NCBI GenBank assembly: GCA_039519185.1
Contig: CM076848.1
Location: forward strand, 127,356,371-127,420,370
Direction: 5' to 3'
Source: Astragalus membranaceus
Lineage: Eukaryota; Streptophyta; Magnoliopsida; Fabales; Fabaceae
Length of the DNA stretch: 64,000 nt
Part shown: positions 31,773 to 41,854 of the stretch, one piece after another
How positions within the stretch are numbered: the stretch's first letter is position 1
How the letters are laid out: each line of letters starts with the position of its first letter
The notes under the pieces: model-generated
Database searches by the model: none
The model's input: the letters and a program-made list of their open reading frames with translations, nothing else
What the model was told of the DNA's origin: nothing
Translations under genes and position numbers: made by a program

Positions 31773-34370
31773 ATGGCTAGCAATCAACATCTCGAGAATG
31801 AGGACCCCCTGGGTCAAGATGAGTTGGTTGTGGAGATTCTTAACCCTGAGCAGCTGGCTCAGGAGAATCAAGCTTTGAAGACTAAAGTTGAGGCTATGGA
31901 AGCACAGATAGTCGAAGTAATGAGTATGCTACAAAATCTGAGAGGTGGGGCCGCTGCTGGGGCCGCCGCTGTTGTAAATCCCGAAGGGGTTGTTACCTTC
32001 GTTTCTCCTCCGGTGTCCGCTGAAGTTACAACTACTCACACTTCTTATGGACAGGGGGTCAGTCACTTTGCCCATCCTCCAGGGGCGAGCGGACAGAGTC
32101 ATCTGAATGCACCGATATATCCTTGGGGGATGCCAATGGGTTATATGCCGTCTGTTGCTGAAGCTATTCCAGTGGGGTCGAGTCAACCTGTCACGACTAT
32201 ACCTAGTGGAGCTGCTATGGGACCACAAATTCATACTCCTAGTCCTGGTATTGTGCTGCCAAGAAGTTCACCTAGTCCAACTCTGGGAATTGCTGTGAAC
32301 CCTCAGAGCGCTATCCATCATATGGGAAACCCTGCTCAGTATGGGGGTTATTATCACAGTCAGGGGAACTATCCACAAGGTCATTTGTTTGAGAACACTC
32401 AGCATGGGGATCGGTATCACTCGCTTGAAGAGCGTTTAAGAGCTGTGGAAGGGTCGGGAACTAGAGCCAGGGATGCCCGAGATTTGTGCCTTGTCCCAGA
32501 TGTTGTCATACCTCCTAAATTTAAAGCACCTGACTTTGATAAATATCGCGGCACCGGGTGTCCATCTAGCCATTTAACGATGTACGTTAGAAAAATGGCC
32601 GCTTATGCTCATGATGACAAGGTGCTCATTCACTATTTCCAGAACAGTCTGACTGGGGCATCGTTAGATTGGTATATGCAGCTGCAATCCTCCGAAGTTC
32701 ACAGTTGGAAGGATCTCTCTGAAGCATTTCTGAAACAATACCAGTATAACATGGACCTTGCTCCCGACCGGTCTCAATTGCAGCACATGAGTAAAGGAGA
32801 TAGAGAATCATTCAAAGAATATGCTCAAAAATGGAGGAGCATAGCTACTTAGGTGAAGCCGCCATTGACTGAAAAAGAGATGGTGTACATGTTTATGGAG
32901 ACCCTTCCAGGGCTGTATTATGATAGATTGGTGGGGAGCGTTTCATCCAATTTCTCAGATATGGTTGTCATTGGGGAACGATTAAAGCACGGATTGCGTA
33001 GCGGAAAGATTGCTGGAGGTTTTGGCAATTCTAGTGGACAAAAGAAACCCTTTTCCAATTTCCCCAAGAAGAAAGAAGGGGAAACCAATGTTATTACCGC
33101 AGGGGGAGGCCCATCTTTCAGCTCTCCACAACAGGCAGTGCCATTATCTTTCAACTCTCCGCAGCAAACTAATTCAGGCTACAGAGCCCAGAACTATCAA
33201 GAGAAGAGGCGTGCTAATTTTGATCTGATTCCAATGACCTATACTGAGTTGTTCAATCACCTTATCTCAAAAAATTTGGTCAATACTCGCCCCATGAAGC
33301 CTATGCAACCTCCCTTTCCTAGGGGATACAATGCTGATGCTACCTGTAGATTTCATAGTGGAGGGGTCGGTCACACGGTGGAAGACTGCAAGGCTTTCAA
33401 ATATGTAGTCCAGGATTTGATTGACGCCAACTGGATCTCTTTCAAGCCGAACAGTCCGAGTACAACTACAAACCCCCTACCGAGACATGGGACACCATCC
33501 GCTAATGCAGTAGAGGATTCTGTGGGACAGACAATGATTAAAGATGTTAAGTGTATCCAGACTCCTCTGGAAAATATACATGCTGAGCTGTGCCGTTGTG
33601 GTGTTATCAAGAAGGGCTGTGTATGCGCTGATCCTTTATGTGTAGGTGCCTGTGATGGATCGTTGTGGTGTTATTAAGATGTTAAGTGTTTCAAGTCAGT
33701 TCTGCAAGACTTGATGGATCGTTATGTGGTTCGAGTGGGAGTAGTTAAAAAGGAAGAAAGTGTGCTGATGTTGCAGTTCAATGATGGTAAAGAGGCTAGG
33801 AAGCCAAAACCAGCCCAAGTCAAGCCTCAGCCAGTGGTTATTGGGATTCCTGCTCCATTCCCATATGAGAAGGACAGTGCAGTGCCATGGATATATAGTA
33901 CCCTGCCTCCAGTAGAGAGTTCTCCAAACACTTCTGTTGTTACCAATATAACTGGGGCAAGTGGAATGACAAGGAGTGGCCGCATGTATACCCCCAATTT
34001 CGTTCAGGGTGAATCATCCAAAGAAGCTGAAGATAGGGCTCGCAAAGGGAAGGATAAAGAAGTGGAGAATGCTCAAAAAAAGAAAGTGGCAGAACAAGAA
34101 ACTGATGAGTTCCTAAAGATTGTAAGGCAAAGTGACTATAAGGTGGTTGACCAGATGAATCAGACCCCAGTAAAGATCTCAATGCTGTCATTGTTGCTAA
34201 GTTCAGAAGCGCATCGAGCTGCCCTAATGAAAGTACTGAATGGGGCTCATGTTGCTCAGAATATTTCCATGGGCCAATTTGATGAAATGGTTGGGAATGT
34301 TGTGGCTGCGAATCATGTGACTTCTGCCGATGACGAGCTTCCCCCAGAAGGAGGAAACACAACCAAGCCC
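31773..34370 (+). pseudogene. Ogre gag and downstream linker, with in-frame stops
   Basis: Start at ATG 31773 (MASNQHLENEDPLGQDELVV) chosen because a coiled-coil region follows directly. The conserved gag core lies at about 32500-32990 (PPKFKAPDFDKYRG, LDWYMQL). A single stop TAG at 32850-32852 interrupts the core, where a CAG is likely ancestral; the same frame then runs to 33677 and, after a further stop region, from 33711. A Cys/His cluster (CRFHSGGVGHTVEDC) near 33350 takes the place of a zinc knuckle. The frame is lost at about 34370 before the protease. Confidence 0.82.
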
Positions 34371-34399
34371 TACACATCTCTGTTAAATGTGGGGATTTC

Positions 34400-35242
34400 G
34401 TGCTAGCTCGTGTTCTGATCGACAATGGTTCTTCTCTAAATGTGATGCCAAAATCCACTGTAAACAAGTTGGATGTGGATTGTTCTTTCATGAAGCCTAG
34501 CTCGACATTGGTGAGGGCGTTTGATGGATCGAGGAAAGAGGTAATAGGGGAAATGGAGTTCCCTATTCAGATAGGTCCTGAGACATTCTGTGTTAACTTT
34601 CAAATCATGGACATCTCCTCGTCCTACAGCTGTCTGCTTGGAAGGCCATGGATTCATATGGCGGGAGCCATCCCTTCCTCTCTACATCAGAGAGTCAAGT
34701 CTGTGGTCGATGATAAAATTGTGGTAGTGTTCGGAGAGGAAGAGATGTTAGTTAACAAACCTTCTCCTTTCCGTTATGTGGAAGCAGCCGAGGAGTCCCT
34801 GGAAACTTCCTTTCAATCTCTCGAGATTGCCAATGCTGTGTTTCGGGGAAGTGAGTTACCGTCGCCTGTGATAAAGTTGTCAAAAGATGAAGAGATGGTT
34901 GCAAGGATCATGATGGATCAAGGATACCAGCTGGGGCGTGGTTTGGGAAAAACGGGACAAGGAATTCTTGCTCCTGTACAACTGAAAGAAAACAAGGATC
35001 GTTACGGGTTGGGATACCACCCAAGTGCGGTTGAAAAGAGGAAATTGGCTGAAGTGAAAAGAAGTGAGCGGTTGGCCAAGCTGAGAGGCCAAGACCCAGG
35101 GTCAAAGAGGCTCCCCATATACGACATCCGTCAGAGCTTCAAGAGTGCAGGGTTGCTAGATCCAGATCAGATCACTGCTATTGAGAATGGTTCAGAGGAT
35201 GAAGAAGGCGGTACCCAGCTTAGTCCGTCGTTGCCTTGCTGA
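34400..35242 (+). pseudogene. Ogre protease and G-patch region
   Basis: Protease active site VLIDNGSSLNVMP is at the start (Asp codon about 34420), with the end motif CLLGRPWIHMAGAIPSS. About 80 codons later comes a G-patch (GYQLGRGLGKTGQGI ... YGLGYHP), a putative RNA-binding motif, placed between protease and RT as in other Ogres. Reading is shifted relative to gag (at about 34370) and again near 35210, after which CLAEEELKNWEAVDLP continues to the intron. Confidence 0.85.
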
Positions 35243-35296
35243 AGAAGAGCTCAAAAATTGGGAAGCTGTAGACTTGCCCATCACTTTTAGTTCAAA

Positions 35297-35511
35297 GTAA
35301 TGATTGTAATGCATTCCTTTGGCTCTGCCTAAGGTCTCAGGATAGTTGTTAGGGCATGCATGTTTTTATTTTCAATGACGCCATCATCAATAAAAACGCT
35401 TGTTTTGAATTCCATCAATAAAATCTCTTTTTCTCCATTTATCTTTCCTTTCTTTTCGCTTTATTTTGTTTGTTTCGCTTTTCATTCTACTTTCTGCTTC
35501 TACGAATGCAG
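35297..35511 (+). other. Ogre PR-RT intron (215 bp)
   Basis: 5' site AAA followed by GTAATG; 3' site after a pyrimidine-rich run, GAATGCAG. Removing it joins ...PITFSSK directly to SKVIVSENN in one frame, bypassing the stops. A spliced intron between protease and RT is established for Ogre elements. Confidence 0.75.
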
Positions 35512-36390
35512 ATCGAAAGTAATTGTCTCTGAAAATAACAGTGCCAATGATTCCTATTATGACTTTGGTCATCCAATCAACCAAACTGAAGGGGGTGTTG
35601 AGGAAAACTGGGAAACTCCTCTGGAATTGATGAGACTAATAGAGCAGGAAGAAAAGATCATTCAGCCTCATGGAGAGTCGATTGAGATAATCAACTTGGG
35701 TACAGAAGAGGATAAAAGGGAGGTTAAGGTCGGTACCGCCATGGAAGAAAGTGAACGCAAAAGGCTAATCCAACTCTTGCGTGATTACGCTGATGTCTTT
35801 GCGTGGTCGTACAAGGATATGCCAGGGTTAGATACTGATATTGTTGAACACAGGTTGCCCGTGAAGCCAGAGTGTTCACCGGTCAAGCAGAAATTGAGAA
35901 GAATGAAACCTGAGATGTCATTGAAGATCAGGGATGAGGTAAAAAAGCAGTTTGATGCGGGGTTTCTAGCAGTGGCCAAGTATCCACAATGGGTAGCAAA
36001 TATCGTCCCTATTCCGAAAAAGGATGGCAAGGTCAGGATGTGTGTCGATTACAGGGATCTGAATAGAGCTAGCCCCAAAGATGACTTCCCTCTACCTCAT
36101 ATTGATGTACTGGTAGACAGTACAGCCCAACATTCTTTATTCTCCTTTATGGCATTCAGGGTACAATCAGATAAAAATGGCTCCAAAGATATGGAGAAAA
36201 CCACATTCATAACTCTCTGGGGAACATTCTGCTACAAAGTGATGCCTTTTGGACTCAAGAATGCCGGTGCGACTTATCAGAGAGCAATGGTGACATTATT
36301 CCACGACATGATGCACAAAGAAATTGAGGTGTATGTAGATGATATGATTGCAAAATCCAAGACTGATGAGGGTCACATTGTTAATCTGCG
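35512..36390 (+). pseudogene. Ogre reverse transcriptase, damaged and truncated
   Basis: N-terminal extension with DYADVFAWSYKDMPGLD, then RT motifs VRMCVDYRDLN, YKVMPFGLKNAGATYQ and the catalytic YVDDM (near 36330). The segment that should hold the first catalytic Asp (FMDGFSGYNQ in relatives) reads FMAFRVQSDKNG because of compensating indels near 36150-36185, so the copy is inactive. It ends at about 36390 where unrelated sequence starts. Confidence 0.88.
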
Positions 36391-36716
36391 AAAACTCTAC
36401 GCGGCTATCGTACTTCAGTGCGTACATCGACCGGGGCAACCCCTTTCTCTCTGGTATACGGGTCAGAGGCAATATATGCTCAAACACAAAAAAGCAAGAA
36501 AAGCGGGCTAAGAGACAAGATGATAAGCCAAAAATAAAGCAAAGTGCCAAGCATACGTCTACACAAGTCGGCACCCAAGAGGGCGCCCGGCAAAAGCAAC
36601 CAGCTCCCATGGGGGCGCCTGGCAGAACCAGGAGGGCCAGGCAAAGGTAACCAGCGCCCATGGGGGCGCCTGGCAGGAGCAAGCAGCGCCCAGTAGAGGG
36701 GCGCCTGGTAGGGGGC
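36391..36716 (-). repeat. Fragment of a GGCGCC-rich Tat-like element
   Basis: GGCGCC blocks with CCATGGGGGCGCCTGGCAG (36590-36715) and the stretch CTAAGAGACAAGATGA (36508-36523) are, on the minus strand, similar to 57060-57640. So this is a piece of element U's family, opposite in orientation to U, wedged between the truncated Ogre and LTR Z. Confidence 0.55.
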
Positions 36717-38057
36717 TGTAACACCCCGGTATTTCATTAACAAAGAAATACCTAAATATACAATTTGGTTTACATCAGAGTATAAAAATTCCTGCCTGAA
36801 TATACAACGTTGCAAGAATACAGCGGAAACTAAAACATAACATAGCTCAAATTAGAGTCATGATATCAAATACAGAGACAACAGCAGAAAAACATAAACA
36901 GCTAGTAATAAGTCAATCTTCTATCTTCTCCTCGAGCATGACAACTGACCATCCTGTTTGCTTCTCCGTTTCCTGTTCTCTGTAAAAACAACAACAATGA
37001 TTGGGTGAGACAACTTGTCTCAGTGAGTTCTACCGTGCCCCCTCACAATCACTCGGTTTATTTATAAAAACCGTTGCAACATAGTTTACTTTATAAACTA
37101 TTTGCGTCAATATATATAACTAGCCCAATTACCGACCGTGCATACAAACCAACAATCTCGGTAATGAAGTACTATTATATATTATTAAGCCTCACCAGTT
37201 ACCGACCATGCATACAGACCAAAATCTCGGTAATGGAGTACTATTATATATTATTAAGCCTCATTGATTAATTTATAACCACTCGCTTACCAAACGAAAC
37301 CCGACCGTGCATACAAACCACAATCTCGGAGAATCGTGAAACTAACCTAGCATAAATCGGCCATGCAAACAACCACAATCCCGATAACCCACGTTTGACC
37401 ACGCCAAAACGTTTCAGGGCCTAGGGTGAGGGATCATGACTTCCCTTCCTAGTATGCTACTTGTCGGGTCGTCACCCAACGCGATATATATGACAATACA
37501 TATCAATTCTCGAGAGTTAGATAATCTATATCTTTTCGATCCACAAAGGATCAATCACATAAGCCTTTTAGATAATTTTTATCTTTATCGATCTATAACC
37601 CGTTTAGATGAATTCAAAAGTTAGACATCCGGCGTTATAATCATAGCGTCGAGAAGGATCCACGATCCGGTTTGTTATACCAAAAACATTATCTCACACG
37701 CGGTCTAAGTTTCGGTTTTTCAATAATTTAAACCTTCAAAAACAGAGTGTTTTATAATTCAAACTACATATTTGATTAGGTCTTTTAAAGAGCTTTCCGA
37801 CGCATTCGAGAACACCTCAATCGGATTCCCAGATCAAAAGTTATTGCAAAAACAAGTTCGGGAACTTTTTAGTGCAAACTGCAAACCGTCGCGACGCGAA
37901 AAGTGACAGAAACTTTTGCGTCACAAAATTCACTGGGGTCGCGACGCGATGGCCACGGGCCCGCGTCGCGAAGGAAGCCAGAATTGGCTGAAAACAGCAT
38001 TTCGAAACCCGTTTTGTACCGTTTCGCTTTCTATTCGACCCCGAGACATTTCCTAAC
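36717..38057 (-). repeat. 3' LTR of element Z, left part
   Basis: Starts TGTAACACCCCGG and matches 53003-53481 over the shared part with a few substitutions. Includes a 70-bp repeat (ACCGACCGTGCATACA at 37131, variant at 37201, partial near 37300) and GTCGCGAC palindromes at 37888 and 37938. Ends with the target site CTAAC (38053-38057). Confidence 0.9.
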
Positions 38058-38385
38058 TGATCGTACCTGATCAATACGATGGGTTGTTGCTGCCTGATGA
38101 TGTTGCTCGGTCGTGGGGATGAAGGACCGAGTTCTGAGCCGCACGCGGGTGGTACCTGCAAAGGCACTCCAACGCTCAAGTCAGAGGTGCTTCAACGGGC
38201 AGGGTCACAAGGTGAGTAAAACATACCTGAAGCCACATGCTGGTGTGGTATATATAATGTTGGCTGCGTAGGCGTTCTAGCCGTTGCGCCTTTTGCGGAG
38301 CCGGCCGCGTCTTGCGGAGCAAGGCAGGTAATGGGCCGCGCTGGGCCTACTGATCAAAATTGGACTTCGAGCCCACTCCGGAACA
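38058..38385 (-). repeat. 3' LTR of element W (328 bp)
   Basis: Ends TGATCG...GGAACA. About six differences from the other LTR (47788-48115), mostly C/T or G/A. Confidence 0.93.
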
Positions 38386-38402
38386 ATTGCCCCCCAAGCC
38401 TG
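38386..38402 (-). other. Polypurine tract of element W
   Basis: Minus strand AGGCTTGGGGGGCAAT next to the 3' LTR, the usual form in Tat elements. Element U has CTTGAGGGGCAAC in the same place. Confidence 0.8.
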
Positions 38403-38715
38403 GGTCGCCTGGGGGCGGGCTAAGGCTTTATTCCTTGCCCCCCAGTGTGGTCACAAACGACCGTTCAGGAACGACGACTGGTCGAACGTATTCTGGTCGA
38501 TCGCTAATTGGTTGACTGCGTGGTCGCTGCCACGCGGCCTGGCCACGCGGGGCCAGGTGCCGTCTCGGGGGTGATGCCTGACAATCAATCGTCATGAATG
38601 TTGAGGCGACAGTTACTTTAATGAGGTGACGTTTAAAGACTCGAGGAGTTTAAGCAATGATGGTACGTGAAGATCGCGCCTCTTCGCTTCCAGCCCATGG
38701 TGATGGTTGGCCCAT
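38403..38715. other. Element W 3' non-coding region and upstream region of the antisense gene
   Basis: GC-rich, with repeated GGTCG and CACGCGG motifs. No frame is conserved. It separates the polypurine tract from the antisense TATA box and is the likely promoter region. Confidence 0.5.
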
Positions 38716-38724
38716 TATATATAG
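38716..38724 (+). promoter_or_regulatory. TATA box of the antisense gene in W
   Basis: CCATTATATATAGGG on the plus strand, followed 30-60 bp later by a C/T-rich leader with CGCTCGCT repeats (38755-38850), typical of a plant 5' UTR. Confidence 0.6.
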
Positions 38725-38868
38725 GGTTCAAGGGAATTTCCATTTGCACGTTTCTTCGATCTCCTCTGCTCTCGCCGATCGCTCGCTTCTGCCAAAGCTC
38801 GCTCGCTCCTGCCAAAGCTCGCACGCTCCCGCCGAAGCTCGCTCGTAATCAACTTGCTCTAATTCCAG

Positions 38869-38999
38869 GTAACTACGACCGCTCTTCCTTTATTTGAGTT
38901 TTTATGTTCCACCTGATGGATGGGGTGTCAGGTCTGGGGACGACCACGTCGCCCCTTCCCACGCGCGAGCAAAACCTTGACCGTTATTCCCCTCCACAG
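38869..38999 (+). other. Candidate 5'-UTR intron of the W antisense gene (131 bp)
   Basis: 5' site TTCCAG followed by GTAACT; 3' site CCCTCCACAG. It lies between the leader and the first coding exon. Motif-based. Confidence 0.45.
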
Positions 39000-39006
39000 G
39001 TTCATT

Positions 39007-41250
39007 CTGGCGCGGACCAAACAAACCCGCCGTATCTCTGGAATCCCCGGCCGTTTCTCTTGCGCACAATATGACCCGACCAATGGAGCAAAGTTCTGCG
39101 CACGCCCGTCGTCTTCTTCTAACGAAGAATCTTCCTCTGGGTCTTCGACCCAGAACTGGACTTCCTCTAGCGAATCCGGGACTCGACCGGACAGAAGTGG
39201 GGCGCCGTTCACCGAGGCTGTGGTCGCTGACACCGCAGAAAGCAACGCACGAGTTGCCTTTGACGAAGGTATTGGACAGCCTGCGGCCGACTGCTCTGAG
39301 ACGGCCGACAGAGGCCAACAGGGCGACCATCGAGAAGATCCTGAGGTCGCAGTTGCAAAGGACATGTCTTGGGTTTTCTCTTAACCTGAGAGGTCAACGC
39401 AGCAAAATTCAACGGGGGAGCCAGGACCTAGAGTATCTGGCGACCGGGCTGAACGAAGGTTGGAGAGTAGAAGGTATGGCTAAAGGGGAAGATGTTGCGG
39501 GCCTGGACTGATGTGCTGAAATTTACGATGTACCGCATCGTTTTCGAACGCATGGGCATTATTCCGCCATTTACCAGGTTCCAACGCCAGGTTTTACGCT
39601 ATCTTCAGGTCGCCCCTTCGCAACTGAACCCGAACGCTTGGGCGTTCCTGCAGGCATACGAAGATGTTCTCATGGTTCTGAGACGGCCGGTCTCCGTAAG
39701 ACTGTTTTTCACTTTGTTTGAAATGAGCTATATTTATGAGAAAGGCTCCAAGGGCGCCCGCAAGGAAGCGGTCTCATTCAAAACCGATCAACATACAACT
39801 TTTTCAAGCCTTATATGGAATCATTGACGACCGGGTGGAAAAGGGAATTCTTTTGGGTTGTTCCTAACTCGGCCGAGGCCCATCGAGGGATCGCCCAAAT
39901 GTCCAAGGATGATCAGGAAGGGACGCCCCTGTTTCCCACAGTGTGGAGTTTCAACCATTTCTCGAAGAAACCGGGCCAATATGCTTTTAAAGAACAGAAC
40001 TTAACGACCTGGACAGGGGGACGATCCAAAGGCTGAAAAAGATTGCGTCCCTGGTCCCTGAGGGTCGCATCAAAGTCAAGAACGTTGGATGCTCGGGGCA
40101 AGAAAAAAGTCAAAGCCGCTCTTGGTCGGTGGTCGCTCGCCTAGTTTATTTTCTGTCACTTTGTTTTTGTTTAACTGTTTCTAACCATCTACTTTTGCCT
40201 TTGCAGTTGACATGGCGAACATGAATGACTTTGACCTCTTGGAACAATGGGCGGCCGAGGATGGTGATGCTTCGCCCGTTCGCGGAATTCCTGAAGCTCA
40301 ACCCGGAGGCACGCCCCAACCTGCCGGAACTGGGTCTCAGCCTGGTCGTCATACTCCTCGGGCGGGCACACCAGCCCAAGCCATTGACCTGAGCAGCCCA
40401 CCCACAAATCAAGGAAGGCCCAAGAGGAATAGGTCGGTCGATGATGGGGGCCAAAAAGAAGCATAAGAGTGGGAAAAGCCACGGGCACATCCGGTCGCCA
40501 AAAATAGACCTGCTTGGATTGGGTGATGAAGACTGTGCTCGTTTCAAGGAGGAACCGTTCGAGGTGATGGCCGATGCAATGAGGGCCGCTGGTACTCTGT
40601 TCAAGAAATACCAAGATGAAGAATCAGATCGCCTGGAAGGTAGGCGCCTTGCCTTGCCATAGATATTCATTGCTTGAAGACGACCTAGTTGATAAAAATT
40701 TTAAATTGAATTCTGCCTTGTCATTGCTCGCAGAAATGAGGGGCGAGCGAGATGACCTGCTCAAGAAAATGAAGGAGCTCGAACCGAGAATCTAAGCGGC
40801 CGCTGACAATGAGAGGAAGCTTGTCGAAGCAGAACGCCAGCTTGTGGCTGCTGTCTCTGCTCAAACTGCGGCCGAGTCTGCTCTGGATAAGGCGGTCGCT
40901 GACAAGGAAACAGCTGAGAAAGAGTCGAACGCCTCTCTTCCAAGAATAAAGAGCTGTCGAGCCAGGTCGTTGGGCTGAAAACTGAGCTGGATGCAATGGA
41001 GGTGGAAAAGAACAAGTTTAGAGGTCGCTACAAAGACGTTCTTGACCGGGCGAAGGGAGCTACGGAGGGTCAATTTGAAAATGCGGTCAGCCAGATCAAG
41101 ATCCTCTACCCTGATCTGGGGGTCGATCGCGAGATTGTGCAAAGCACACATCGTGCGATCGATCAACAGATCGTCCGCCCCAAGAAGATGTCGAAGGGGA
41201 AGGTTCTTCAAGAAGAGGCGGTCATCTATCAGGCCCCCAGCGACTCTTAA
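39007..41250 (+). pseudogene. Antisense gene of element W: gypsy-type putative transposase (Transposase_28-like), frameshifted
   Basis: Opposite in direction to gag-pol. Coding pieces in order: a Ser/Glu-rich N-terminus starting ARTKQTRR with RPSSSSNEESSSGSS (39010-39384); the conserved core FERMGIIPPFTRFQRQVLRY ... PSQLNPNAWAFLQAYE (39492-39827) and REFFWVVPN (39815-40036), matching the domain listed as putative gypsy-type transposase (PF04195); a Pro-rich linker (40207-40460); then a coiled coil (40734-41000) and Lys-rich tail ending at 41250. Introns are likely at about 40120-40206 (ends CTTTTGCCTTTGCAG) and 40640-40733. Frames change at about 39385-39490 and 39800, a TAA lies near 40793, and the expected ATG before GCGCGG reads CTG. 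Despite its domain name it is not known to transpose anything; its function is unknown. Confidence 0.75.
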
Positions 41251-41458
41251 CTTGTAATTTTTTTTGAATCGTAATCTTGGCCCTCCTAGGAGCGGTGTTT
41301 GAATTGTAATTTTTCGACCAAGGCGTCTTTGTTTGTAATCGATGACAATTTTTCCATGAATTTGGCCTGTTTAATTGCTTTGTAATTGGATTTGATTCTT
41401 TTTGCTACGGTCGGTCGCGACCAAAATTTTTTATGGGACACTTGATGGTCCTTCGCAT
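41251..41458. other. 3' region of the antisense gene
   Basis: T-rich stretch with TTGTAATTTTTTTT and TTGTAATCG, compatible with a 3' UTR; no other feature. Confidence 0.4.
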
Positions 41459-41690
41459 AGGCCGCTCGGCGGCTCTCGTTTGGGCCGTTCGATGGCGCTC
41501 TTTTAGGCCGCTCGGCGGCACTCGTTTGTGCCATTCGATGGCGCTCTTTTAGGCCGCTCAGCGGCAGTCGTTTGGGCCATTCGATGTCGCTCTTTTAGGC
41601 CGCTCGGTGGCTCTCGTTTGGGCCATTCGATGGCACTCTTTTTAGGCCGCTCGGCGGCTCTCGTTTGGGCCATTCGATGGCACTCTACTG
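41459..41690. repeat. 46-bp minisatellite in element W (five units)
   Basis: AGGCCGCTCGGCGG starts at 41459, 41505, 41551, 41597 and 41644; each unit also holds TTTGGGCCATTCGATGGC. It lies between the ends of the two convergent genes. Confidence 0.85.
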
Positions 41691-41854
41691 GTCGCTCGAC
41701 TGCTACTCGCATGGTGAGCGACCGTGCATACAATATACATGAAAATAAAGTACACAAGTCGAATTTTAAGGTCGGTCCTCGGTAAAAAACCCCTGTGGGA
41801 AAAAAGAGCGACCGCCTGTTCTTTATTGATCAATTGTTGTTTACAACTTAATGA

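Larger units (their letters stand above)
25305..36390 (+). mobile_element. Ogre element (Tat lineage), 3'-truncated inside RT
   Basis: Contains 5' LTR, primer site, about 1 kb leader, extra ORF1, gag, protease, G-patch, intron and the start of RT. This is the Ogre order; the order and the PR-RT intron are established for legume Ogres. The right part (RT palm end, RNase H, integrase, 3' LTR) is missing, the sequence changing at about 36390. Every coding region has at least one frameshift or stop. Bases GAACC before 25305 would be its target duplication; no partner is seen. Confidence 0.9.

Noticed and set aside
36296..36815. Fusion protein of Ogre RT with a C-terminal extension
   Set aside because: The extension is read through a rearrangement junction into repeat sequence; the RT part is already inactive.
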